The position numbers and the translations under genes are program-made. 64,000 nucleotides of DNA from Lunularia cruciata (taxonomy: Eukaryota; Streptophyta; Marchantiopsida; Lunulariales; Lunulariaceae): positions 68,887,001 through 68,951,000 of the forward strand of contig OX419758.1 in the NCBI GenBank assembly GCA_948567375.1. Direction: 5' to 3'. The notes below the pieces were generated by a model that saw only the letters and a program-made list of their open reading frames with translations, had not been told where the DNA came from and made no database searches. Shown here piece by piece: positions 35,441-45,559 of this stretch. Positions within the stretch are counted from its first letter, which is position 1. Each line of letters opens with the position of its first letter.

Positions 35441-36626
35441 TTGGAGTACGAGTGGGATTGTTCCATCCACCTTGGATGTTCCATTGTGGAGTTCAGAGGA
35501 GACGTTGCAGAACAGTTAGTGCAGCATGCTTGGAGTGGAGCCTTCATACCATCAGGAGATGAGTGTGAGGATGAGCCTCCAGAGGCGATCGATTTGACAC
35601 CTCTGGATACCACACTCATTGCTTGGCAGTATCCAGTAGAGGAGATATGCCTATTGGAGTTGTTTGGTGGGATCAGCACCAAAGTAGTTGTGGTGTTACA
35701 AGCGGGTATCCGAGTACAGAGGTACATACACTGTACTTGTATGTAGAGAAAGATGAAACTGCTAGGCAAGTCTCTTTACATTGTGTAGCACACTTGGCCT
35801 ATTGGTATCCGGAGTTATTACCGATGTCAGCAGTCAAAAGTTACCAAAAGGCCCTACCAGCAGACATTTCCTTACTGGGGGCGCATGACCTAGAGAGACA
35901 TGGGCCTATTTACTTGGTGATTTCTGGATGGCCATGTAAGAGCCATACACGTGTGGGCCACGGTTTGGGTCTTCAGGATCCTTGTTCTAGTGTGTTTTGG
36001 GAGATGTTATGGATATTATGACATCTCCAGGTTCATCAGTCCGTTTCTCTAGCTTACCTTTTGGAGAACGTTCCTTTGATGGGTGATTCTTGCACCAGAG
36101 TGGTGGCAAGTACACATCAGGTCTATTCTTGGATGGGACCTGCTGTATTGTTAGATGCAACTAGAGTGGGATCATGGGCTCATCGTCTTTGTCTTTGGTG
36201 GATGAACCTCTAACCCAGAGAGGTTTTACAACGTGCTTATGATGGGATTCAACTACTTGACCACATCCTTGTTGATAATATCTTGGATGTTGGGCATCAG
36301 TCTAAAACAATGGTAGTGGCTGATAGGTCACCTATGGTAGTGGTGAACCTAGTTGGACAGCCTAGAGCCGCATTTCCCACACTCATGAGTTTCCTAGGCT
36401 CTCATGCTTTTCAAGAGGGAGGACCTGGACTTGTTTGGGACTCACAATTATAGCAATTGGTGGAGCCCAACGCTGATGAGAGAGAGCGGACGATGGGTTT
36501 TTGCACCGGTATTACCGTTGTTCCAATAGTGTTAGAGGCATCCAGGCATCAAGTGTTAGGTTAGGCTATGGACCTAAACTGTTTGACCTGGATTGTGAGC
36601 CTTGGCTTGATAGAGCAGCATAGGAT
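35441..36626 (+). pseudogene. C5 cytosine DNA methyltransferase domain inside gypsy element M
   Basis: Motifs occur in canonical, non-permuted order. I: LLELFGGIST at 35651-35680, the SAM-binding loop. IV: SGWPCKSHT with the catalytic Cys codon at 35935-35937, followed by GLGLQDPCSSVFWEML, a typical motif-IV/V surrounding. VI: LLENVP at 36058-36075. VIII: ATRVGSWAHRL near 36154-36186. IX: ERTMGFCTGIT near 36487-36519. X: RHQVLG-AMDLN near 36544-36579. IV to X are in one frame, broken by stops at 36019, 36211, 36451 and 36562, each one C-to-T step from a sense codon; a frameshift lies between I and IV. Overall closest in motif style to the DNMT3/DNMT-like group, not the rearranged DRM group. 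Flanked by protease and RT of the same element. Confidence 0.85.
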
Positions 36627-37450
36627 GTGCTTGATAGGCATCACCACTCGGACACTTGTGAACCTTGTGCCTATCAAGATTATTTAGGCACATGCTGTTT
36701 AATACTCCAAGGATAGGAGACCTGAAGAGAAACACACCCTGAGAACACATCCTTTCACACTCAAACTCCGATGCCCCAAAGGAGCACATTCTCTTTATTA
36801 TATAGGCAAAGCAGATCTCCTCCAATGAAGCTCCACCATAGGATTAGGTGCATAGATAGGTGACATGTCAGCAAGCTCCACCCTTGGATTACTTACTTGG
36901 ATGGGTGACATGTCGGTCCTAGTCCTATTTGGTCGGTCAAACAAGCTTTGATCGGAGAGAATCTTTTAGGGAATCTTCTTGTAGGAATCTCAGAATCACG
37001 TGGGTGAGGTAACATTGGAAAGCTCTCGACAAGACAAAGCAAGGGGAGGGAAGGCCAGCTATTCCTTTGTTGGGGGAGCAATTTGTACATTTTCAAGGCC
37101 TAATTCATCCGTTTAGGCCTCCAAAATTGCATTCAAAGATTTCAGGCATATTTCGGTCCCAACTCTATTAGTAGAAGTCCCCTTTTGGGGATACCTCTTT
37201 CTGATCTATTCAGTCCATCCTGTGTAACATCCTTCTAGATGTTACCAACCCAATTCTCACCTTCAAATCATATGTTTAGCTATTGGTTCTAAGGTTTTCA
37301 AATCTATTTCGGTTTTTTGCCCTATTAGTAGAAGTACCCTTTTGGTGATACTTCTATCTAATCTATTTTGACCATCATGTATAACATCATTCCAGATGTT
37401 ACCAAACCAAATTTCACATCTAGATCATATGGCTAGCTCTTGGTATTACA
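36627..37450 (+). other. Unassigned block after the methyltransferase, with repeats
   Basis: Element M protein similarity stops near 36626 and resumes near 37450. The block starts TGTGCTTGATAGG and ends TTACA, so it could be a solo LTR, but the flanks TAGGA and TGTTG are not a duplication. CTTGATAGGCA (about 36629-36639) and its exact reverse complement (about 36670-36680) form a stem. Two tandem copies of a ~157 bp unit cover about 37145-37300 and 37303-37446. A TATTATATAGG box is near 36796. No coding sequence recognised. Confidence 0.45.
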
Positions 37451-37814
37451 TGTTGGGGGCGATGGACCGAGTAGACATGGTATTCTTGGGACACATCCAG
37501 TAGCTACTAGGGAGAGTGGTCTACTTGGAGTCCATCCAGGTGAGCATGGGCTACTTGGATTACACCCTTGGTCCCCTTGGGATGCAGCTAGAGGACGTGT
37601 GGAGCTTGCAGCCAAAGTGGAGGGAGTTTTTCACACTGAGGTTGGGACCTCTAGTGGTCGGGAGCATGACACTATTGCTCCCAAGGGCCCAGTGTAGCAA
37701 CTAGTCCGTACGTCTTCCGCTCCTACTATAGTTACAAAGGAAACTTGGGAGCCAGATCTTGAACCCAAGCTTATTGGAGAGGAAAGACGGAGGGTTTGGA
37801 GGTTCTTGAGGAGT
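37451..37814 (+). pseudogene. Element M spacer between methyltransferase and RT, with a short peptide repeat
   Basis: In the open stretch 37440-37697 three ~11-residue units follow one another: RHGILGTHPVAT, ESGLLGVHPG and EHGLLGLHPW. Then an acidic-basic stretch (EPDLEPKLIGEERRRVWRFLRS) runs up to the gLTR at 37815 and continues without frame change at 41595 into the RT N-terminal region (HTSCFAFSMKDLGALKG). No known domain. Confidence 0.65.
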
Positions 37815-40800
37815 TGTGACAACCCGGCAAATATCACTTTTGCGGTAATCGGGTAAGTAAAGTTTGTTCTCGCAGAGATATGAGTCAGAATTGGTCAAAT
37901 ATGAAGCAAAGTAACAATTTCAGTTCTTCTTGGTTGCGTCTTTAATCTCTCAGGTAGAAACCACACCCAGAAGAGAGTAACAAACACTGATTTGCAGTCT
38001 TGTCACGAATTAACACTCCTTAATCACAAATCCATCAAATCTTTCCAAACAATCTTGATTGTGATGATACAGGCTCTCCCGAAAACAGCACTTCACTGCA
38101 AAACGACTTCACCTCAGAATTGTGTTCCACCCCTCCACTGAAGGCACAACTTCCTCGATGGAAATTGCTTCACATCAACTTTGCACTGCACTCACAAATG
38201 CAAAATACTACCAACACTACAATTCCTACAAGATCTGTCAAGGCATTGCTTCGATTGCACTTCACTCAGGATCAAACACATAGAATGAAGATCACGGCTA
38301 TGGAATCCAACATCCAACAAGCACATTGACTTGCACTTTGAATTTCTTCACACACTCACAAACACAATTGCAAAGTTGATACTCGGAATCAAGCTCAAGC
38401 GACGAGCATTGCTTCATAGCACTTTGCTTTATCTATTCTCAAAAATAATGAGCACTGAACAACATTTCTCTGTGAATGCCACTCTTAAATAGTGAACAAA
38501 TCGATAACAACTATACCGTTCTACAACAACTCTTCTAACCTGCAGATCCGAAATGACAATGCACCTCTTCATATCTGTTTCTTCAAATCTCAAATCGGTT
38601 ACTACTCCGATCCAATGTCTACTTCTTCCTCGGCTTTCAAACCCAAACCCGAAGTAATTTTACTTCCTACTACTCTGTCCTCGGGTTTCACATCTTCTAC
38701 TTCTTCTACCAATTCCAGCAATTCTCTTTCTTGATCTGAAATTCCACTATCAGGTAATCTATCTAACTCCTTCTCTCCCAACCCACTCTTCTCTAATGTC
38801 TCCAATGGTAACTCCAAAGACATTTGGACTCCTATGTTATCTACTTTGGGTTTTGCTCTAACATCCCTCCGAAGTTTTTCTATCTCTATTTTCACTAAGT
38901 CTAATATAATCGAGATGTTATCTTCTACCTCTAAAATCTTCCTGTCTACACGAGTTCTTAACTTGATCAGCAAAGCATTCATATCGGTGTCTTTTGCCTA
39001 TCTTCACCTCGTCTCCTATACCAACAACTTCAACTTGTGCAGTCTTGTTTCTTCAATTCAAACGCTGGCCTCTGTACTCAACATTGCATTCATCCTGAGG
39101 ACAATCTCCTTCAATGGCTCCAACCGCATCTTTCTTTCTTGCTCTCTATCTGCAAGCCAGTCCTCTCTGTACATCACCAACTCGGCTTCAAATTCGGCTT
39201 TCACCGTCTCCTTCTCCTTCTTCTTCTTCTGTACCACCTTCTCCTCCTGATTATGAAGTAACTCTCGTAATCTCTCTTCTTCCCTATACCGTGCTGCCAA
39301 CTCTCTTTGCCAGAGTTGCTTTTTCTCCTTGACACTCTCCATCACCCTATCGAGCTCTTGATCCTTTGCTGCGACTCTTGCCATAGCATGGATAACTTCT
39401 ACTCTTCAATCAGCAAACTGCTGCTTCAAGATCTCGTATTCTGCTACTTGTCTCTCCCTTGCTATGTCACTCTTCCTCGCAAGATCCTCTCGATAGCTCA
39501 CTTCTCTCTTCAGGTCTTCAATTACCTGACTTCTCTCTACTGCCTCCGCTCGCAATACTTCCCTTTCCTCCTCACCTCGATTTACACTCTTCTTCAACTC
39601 CAAGTTCTCTTCTTCTAATCTCGACAAAACCTGCAAAATAGTTGTTACCTCCCGACAAGTCGACTGCATTTCCTTCTTCTTGTGCTCCAACTTCATCAGC
39701 AATGGACACACAATTTCCTGCAAGTATTCCACTCCTATTCTTGCACCTACTTCTTCTTGCAAAGAAATCTCCTTCCTTACCTCTTCTTCACCCGATACTC
39801 GCCTTCTCCGCTGCAGTCTCCGTATCGGGATTGATGCTTCACTTCCCGAGCTTTCTCCTACCTCTTCCTTCATGTTACTCGGCCCTGCTTCACACTTTGC
39901 CTTACATCTCGAGCGAATTCCTTATTGTACTACGATCTTCTTTTCCTTGGGCACAATTACTTTGTCTTCCAACTGTGTGTTGTCTTTGGCCTCCAACTCG
40001 GCTTGCACTTCTTCTTTGTATTCGTCCGCCGCTGGCACTGATGTCATCTCTCCACCTTCTTCACTATCACTGCTCGTATCTCTGCTCTGCAGTGTCAGCT
40101 TAGGTTCCTCTTCATGTTCCGAGTCTTCCGTTTTGAGTTCGGCCTCTCCTTTTGAGTCTTCATCTTCCGACTCAATCACCATCATACTTCGCCTCTGGTT
40201 ACTTCTCTGCATCTTCCAAGGTTTCTTGCTGTCTTTGGCTTCTCCTTGCCGACTCCTCTTCTTTGATTTCAGAGTGCTCACTTCTATCTCTATGCTCTTA
40301 CCCATCTTCATGTAGTATTCATCTGTGCTCCGGATTTGAAGAATGTATTGTTGTTCCTCCACGCCGACTTCTCTTCTCAAGTCGGGATGGAAGAGAGACA
40401 CCATTCTGTTTCGCTCCACCGAGTTGAGCAAATTCAACCCGAGGTAAAAATGTGCTGCAAACGGCACGATGTAGTGTGGTGGCGACTTATCTCGCAAGTT
40501 CCACACCATCTGTCTTGTCCTTCCGTGGAAACACCTTGCCCAATTTATCGGTTCTCCTGCAAACAACTTATGGAAGAACACCGCTTGGTGCTTCATCACA
40601 TACGTCGTTCTCTTTGGCTTTAAGATTGCCATGAGAGCACTCACGATCCCTCTCTTCACTGGATCCTTGTAACTCTCAACCTTATACCCATTCTTTGTTC
40701 TCTTCGACGAGAAAGCATCTCTCACCTCCTGAGTTTCCTGGGCTATCTCTCCCTTCCCCAAGAATATGGCTCCTTGCTCCGAGCCTGCCTCTTTCCCGAG

Positions 40801-41594
40801 TACGAGTCTCCAATCCGACTCTGTCCAGCGAGCCAAATTTCCTCTCTTCCTTCTTCCTTAGGTCCATCGAGACACTTACTCTCGATGATTTCTGTCATGA
40901 ATCCTGGAAAACTTACATTCCAGTTCCATGCCAAAAATGTGATCCAAAGTCGGCTCAAGACTTTGATCCTTGCTATCACGTCTAACCTCCGAATCGCATG
41001 ATTTCTCACTACAAATTCAGAGTTCTTCTTTCCTCCTCCCATCTCTTCTACTTTCTCACTTTCTCTCGATTTCACTCTTGCAACTTCTCCCTTGTGCACT
41101 GACATGATCCCAACTCTATTTACCTTTCCTTGATCACCTACAAGATGACTTCTCAACGGCGAAGGAAAATTACTCGACATTTTGTCGTTGCAAGTTCAAT
41201 TTTTATAGAGTTGCGCTTCTTTGTCTTTTGTCACTTTGAGTTTCTACCAAGAAATCACACCTCCGGCATGCACCTGTCACTGTCAATAAACCTTCGCGCG
41301 TATGGGCCACCAGTTTTTAAACGGCCCCTTCTTGAATTTCTCGCCCCGACGAAAGGTTGTTAGACTGTCTTTGCCTCGGGTTGAGCTCCCTCTGATACGA
41401 AGAAAATTTACTTTGGGTTGTATGTTGACAGGGCATTTTCGAGTACTTCACCTTATGACCCGAAGTCACTTTACTTCGGGTTTCCTCCCAAAGACTTTTT
41501 TCTTCACTTTCTTTGGCCATACAGGCACAATCCGACTTCTCTATACACTTCTTCTCCTTTATTTAAAAAAAAAACAAAAAATGTGGGTACCACA
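37815..41594 (-). mobile_element. Solo gLTR inserted in element M, reverse
   Basis: 3,780 bp from TGTGACAACCC to GTGGGTACCACA, flanked by GGAGT (37810-37814) and AGAGT (41595-41599), a 5 bp duplication with one mismatch. Removing it restores the element M frame from spacer to RT. Very similar to the solo copies at 689 and 30006, indicating a recently active subfamily. Confidence 0.92.
38602..41180 (-). pseudogene. gLTR coiled-coil protein, best-preserved copy
   Basis: From ATG 41180 (MSSNFPSPLRSHLVG) to the stop at 38602, about 860 codons. Pieces 41180-40743, 40836-39922 (304 aa), 39873-39406 (155 aa), 39384-39058 and 38982-38602 (126 aa) cover almost everything, so only a few changes separate it from an open frame: a frameshift near 40830, TAG at about 39919-39921, one near 39403 and short breaks near 39056 and 38998. 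Same domain order as at 30420-32998. The acidic tract (SEDEDSKGEAELKTEDSEHEEEP) is near 40160-40090. Nuclear, chromatin or particle roles are all open. Confidence 0.82.
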
Positions 41595-42960
41595 AGAGTC
41601 ACACAAGTTGTTTTGCCTTCAGTATGAAGGATTTGGGTGCTCTAAAAGGACCTGGTATACGGATTGAGCTGACTAGTGATACACCAGTTTTCCGACGTCC
41701 TTATCAATATAGTGAGATGGAGAGGACATTGATTCAGAGCCAGAGTAGTGACCTTTTTGAGGCTAGTTTGGTGGAGATTTCACATGGAGAGTATGCATCA
41801 GCGACAATGATGCCAACCAAGAAGGATATGCATGGCAACTACATAGATAGGCGGATGTGTGGAGATTACCGTCCTTTCAACCGATAGACCAAGGCTGATC
41901 GGTATGCCATGCCTACACCGGAGGAGATTTTTGATGTGATTGGGCATGCAAAGGTCTTCAGTACTTTGGATCTTCAAGCGGGACATCATCAATTGCCGAT
42001 CAGGGAGGAGGATAAGTCCAAGACAACATTCTGGGCTATTGATCCTCACGGCAAGGATGTGTTATATCAATGGAGGTTCTTACCATTTGGGTTGAAGAAC
42101 GCTCTTGCTGAGTTCTAGAGGGTCATGGATAGGATCCTAGCTGGATTGATTTTGCTTGGTGTTATATTGATGACATTTTGGTCTATGGCACTACTGTGGA
42201 GGAGCATGAGAGGCAGTTGTTGGAGGTGTTTGAGAGGTTGAGATCTAATGGACTCAAATAACATCCTGGGAAGTGTAGGTTCTTTCACAAGCAGGTTGAG
42301 TATTTGGGTCACACTATCTACCCCAAAGGACTTGGTGTCTAGCAGACCAAGGTGGAGGCTATTGCACGTATTTCTTGACCTACGGATGTGAGCAGAGTGC
42401 AAGCATTCCTTGGGTTGGCAAACTTCTATTGCCGCTATGTTAGAGGATTTAGTGCCATTACCAAGGCCTTGACAAAGCTGACCAAGCTTACACAGGAGTG
42501 GTGTTGGGGAGATGAGTAGGAGAGAGCTTTTGTAGAGCTCAAGAAGAGGTTGACATCTACTCCTATTTTGAGGAGACGGATTAGAGGATGACCATTTCAG
42601 GTTCATACTGATTGGAGTATGTTGGGGCTTGGAGCGGTGCTCACCTAGCATGATGATGAGGGGAAGGAGTTTGTGGTGGCCTATGCTAGTCACTCTAACA
42701 ATTCAGCGGAGGCAAAGTATAGTTCATGTGAGGGAGAGTGCTTGGCAGCAGTTTGGGCAGTAGCACATTTCCAATGTTACCTATTTGGTAGCCCCTTCAC
42801 TCTCATCACTGATCATCAGCCATTGAAGTGGTTGATGGAGTCCAACAAGTTTTCAGGGAAGCTTGCACAATGAGCTTTGATTTTACAGGATTATGATTTC
42901 ATGGTTGTTCATAGACCTGGAGTGGTGAATTGTGATGCAAATGGGTTGGGTTGAAACCCA
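41595..42960 (+). pseudogene. Element M reverse transcriptase and RNase H
   Basis: The open stretch 41624-41887 holds the RT start, including EISHGEYASATMMPTKKD and CGDYRPFNR. Then 41909-42118 has FSTLDLQAGHHQLPI and LPFGLKNALAEF. The catalytic box CYIDDILVYG is at 42160-42190 (Asp pair 42169-42174), in a shifted frame. Thumb with YLGHTIYPKGLGV near 42300. RNase H: FQVHTDWSMLGLGAVL near 42597 and VAYASHSNNSAEAKYSSCEGECLAAVWAVAHF near 42676-42770. The lineage differs clearly from elements A, C and D. Many nonsense codons, few frameshifts. Confidence 0.92.
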
Positions 42961-44086
42961 TGTCCTAGCCAGCAGGATCAGACCGGAGCATGTTGGCATG
43001 GTGAGACATATGAGAAGATGGTGCCAGGTTGGCATGCATCGGCCTTTCTGTGTATATTTTTAGAGGCTTTGGTGGTATCTCTCTCTCAATGGTGGAGTTA
43101 TTGAGGTCACAGATCCAGAGAGTGAAGATATTGGTACAATTCAGCAAGACATTCATGATGATGTCTTAGTGATGGACTATCTTTTCATTGGGTTGTGGGT
43201 GGCACAGTTGGGGCCAAGGAGAGAGACCATGTTCTTCAACAAGCCAGACAGTTTAGATTGGAGGGCAAACACCTTTTGCGTGTATGGGAGGATGGTAGAG
43301 TGTGAGTAGTACCACTTCTAGCACAGAGAACACAATTGGTCCGTCATGCTCATGAGGAGCTAGGACATTTTGGAGTAAAGCGTACATATAGCTTACTCTA
43401 GAGTCATTATTGGTGGCACGGTTGTAGACCAAGATATAGCAGTTTGTTGCCAGATGTGTGGTTTGGGATTGAGTTAGAGCATCATTCAATGCTCCTACAC
43501 CACAATTACATCCATTACCTCTCATGGGATTGGGTTATGGTTGGAGTTTGGACTTTGTTGGACCTTTACCGCTGACTGTGAGGCATCATCGGTATGTTTT
43601 GGGGATGGTGGAGCACTTCTCCAAGTGGATTGAGTTGGTGGTACTTCTTGACATGTCTAGTGAAGGGACAACTTACTTGTTCCTGGATCGAGTTCTTAGT
43701 CATTTTGGTGCACTAGCTGAGGTTTTGACTGATCAAGGTACAGAGTTCTTGGGAGAGTTTTAGGTCTTGTGTGACAAGGCTTTGATTGATCATCATACTA
43801 CATCCCTAGATCACCTTGAGGTAGATGGCTAAGCAGAGAGAGTGGTTCAGACAGTGAAGAGAGGATTGCAAAAGTATGGTTTGCAAAGAGGCCACTTGGG
43901 AGATTGGGATCTCCAATTACCTTGGTTGGCCATGGGCTATAGGTTCAGCCGGCAAGCCTCCTTAGCATCCTTCTCTCCGTACTTTCTACTCTATGGACAA
44001 GATCCAAATTTACATGCAGCTATTCGTCAAGATGCTACTGTAGTTTTGGACTTGGATGATCCCAATGTATGGATGAGCGTATGTTC
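42961..44086 (+). pseudogene. Element M integrase, zinc region and catalytic core
   Basis: RNase H is followed by ~300 bp of unassigned linker. Zinc-region residues: HAHEELGHFGVKRT near 43346-43390, then YWWHG; the CxxC part is damaged. Core: GWSLDFVGPLPLT near 43532-43575 (first Asp), VLTDQGTEFLGEF near 43724-43762 (second Asp), and after a stop HHTTSLDHLEVDG-AERVVQTVKRG near 43792-43860 with the Glu. 43524-43763 and 43842-44129 are open. An element A LTR cuts the gene at 44087 with the duplication GTTC; it resumes at 44777. Confidence 0.88.
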
Positions 44087-44776
44087 TGTAACACCCATTT
44101 GTGCATGTGTATGGTATTGTGATATTTAGCTTGGTACTACAAGTACTTAAGAGATATTATTTATATAGAGATAAAGGATGGTTCTATATTATTCATGGTT
44201 AGCTAAACTTAGTCATAGCTAAGATAGAGGGGACCTTACTTTAGAGGAAGTAGAAAAGATGAGCACCACTATTTTGGATTTTAGTGCGTTGACTTGATAT
44301 TATTCCTAGGTGTTTGGCTTTGAGGAAAGAGTTGAGAACTCTTAGGCCCGCAAGCCTTTTTGTTTTGGATTCTTCTTTAGTCCAAGGATAGCCCATGTGA
44401 AGGAATCCTTGACTTAGTGGTTGGGTCAAGATAAGACCACATGCTTAGGAGAATATGCCCATGTGAATGGATATTCCTTTCTACTTTTTGACTTTACTTG
44501 ACTTTTAGTCTAGTAACTTGAGTTACTATAGTAATTAGTAACTTTGGTACGTAACTATTTCACAAGTATATAAACAAGGGGTGAGGAGGTACTCATCATC
44601 CTTTCATTTGCAACTATCTCTCTCATTGAGTTCTCTAGTGAGCAATGTCTTGAGTCTTGGAGTGTTAGCCTTGGAGGAGTATGATGGAGTTGGGGTTCCT
44701 TGCGTTCTTAGTCCATGGTGCGCTACCATAATAGCCATCAGAGGTTCATACTGAGTGAGAGACAGGCCGGCTCACA
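44087..44776 (+). repeat. Solo LTR of element A inside element M integrase
   Basis: 690 bp, TGTAACACCC to GGCTCACA, almost the same as the A copy 2 LTRs. The 4 bp duplication GTTC is at 44083-44086 and 44777-44780. No internal A sequence, so it arose by LTR-LTR recombination. TATATAAAC lies near 44567. Excising it joins DERMF to LTGRDLSES of the integrase. Confidence 0.93.
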
Positions 44777-45282
44777 GTTCTTAACGGGTAGAGATCTTTC
44801 GGAGAGTGATGCCGATGGCCTTTGAGAACTTGGCGATTGCTCAGCATAGAGATACTTTACGTTATGCTACCATTCAAGGAGGAGGTTATAGACCCTCAAT
44901 CCATCGATTTCATCCAGGTGACTATATATATCTATAGCAGACAGCACCCATGACACTTGATGTTTCCATAGGCTGCACTATCTTGAGAGTGCGTGAGGTT
45001 TTGCCATCTAGAGTCCTTGTGTTGGAAGGACATGATGGTGTTGTTTGGAAGGATCATGTGTGCAATTGTGCGCCATACCACCTCCTAGACATTGATGGTA
45101 CTATGGACCCAAGCTTGGCACTTGTACGTGCAGGCTTGAGGTGTATGTTATGTGGCTCTTCTGGTGGAGCTGCTACTATGTTAGTGTGTGATAGCTGTTC
45201 AAGAGGATGGCATATGGCATGTATGACTCCTCCCCTCATGGTGGTTCCTCAGGGACAATGGTTATGTCCTAGATGTGCTTGA
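44777..45282 (+). CDS. Element M integrase C-terminus with PHD finger
   Basis: The integrase tail reads MPMAFENLAIAQHRDTLRYA, then IHRFHPGDYIYL and a stop at 44936. The open stretch 44950-45282 (110 aa) continues with ILRVREVLPSRVLVLEGHDG, the small beta-barrel-like end, and then a complete C4HC3 PHD finger at about 45136-45279: CMLC, CDSC, the His of GWHMAC, and CPRC, with the typical W before the last pair. PHD fingers usually read histone H3 tails. The stop follows directly after the finger. The same finger with all eight ligands is kept in M copy 2. It takes the place that a chromodomain has in chromoviruses such as element C. Confidence 0.88.
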
Positions 45283-45559
45283 ACTATAGCTAGTTCATTC
45301 TTTATATGGTATAGATTGCAGATAGGCGACTAACGATGGGGCTCCATAGCACCCGGCTTCCTGATCTTTGCCCATTAGAGGGTATATACCATATACTTAG
45401 AGTAGATGGCTATCTGGAGTAAGAGGGACCTAACCGCCAGCTAGGGAGCGATTGTGGCACTTTAGAGTCTATGTATGACTTATGTGTGAGTTGTGCTTCT
45501 ATAATGTATGATGTTGATAGCAATGTATGTTGTGTAACAATGTATATACGCACGACAAT
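45283..45559 (+). repeat. Element M 3' UTR, polypurine tract and a 106 bp repeat before the 3' LTR
   Basis: After the PHD stop come ~150 bp of UTR and a purine-rich CTAGGGAGCGA (45441-45451). Positions 45452-45557 repeat, with about ten changes, the last 106 bp of the element (46010-46115). Two bases (AT) separate this repeat from the LTR start TGTCAC at 45560. The same layout is seen in M copy 2. Confidence 0.8.

Noticed and set aside
35441-36626. Host DNA methyltransferase gene interrupted by transposons
   Set aside because: No introns, and it is flanked on both sides by the protease and RT-side spacer of the same element, within its LTRs and duplication.
37145-37446. CRISPR-like repeat array
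   Set aside because: Only two long diverged units without spacers, in eukaryotic retrotransposon DNA.
45136-45282. Host PHD-finger gene
   Set aside because: It continues from the integrase tail and ends just before the element 3' UTR; the same layout recurs at 63699-64000.
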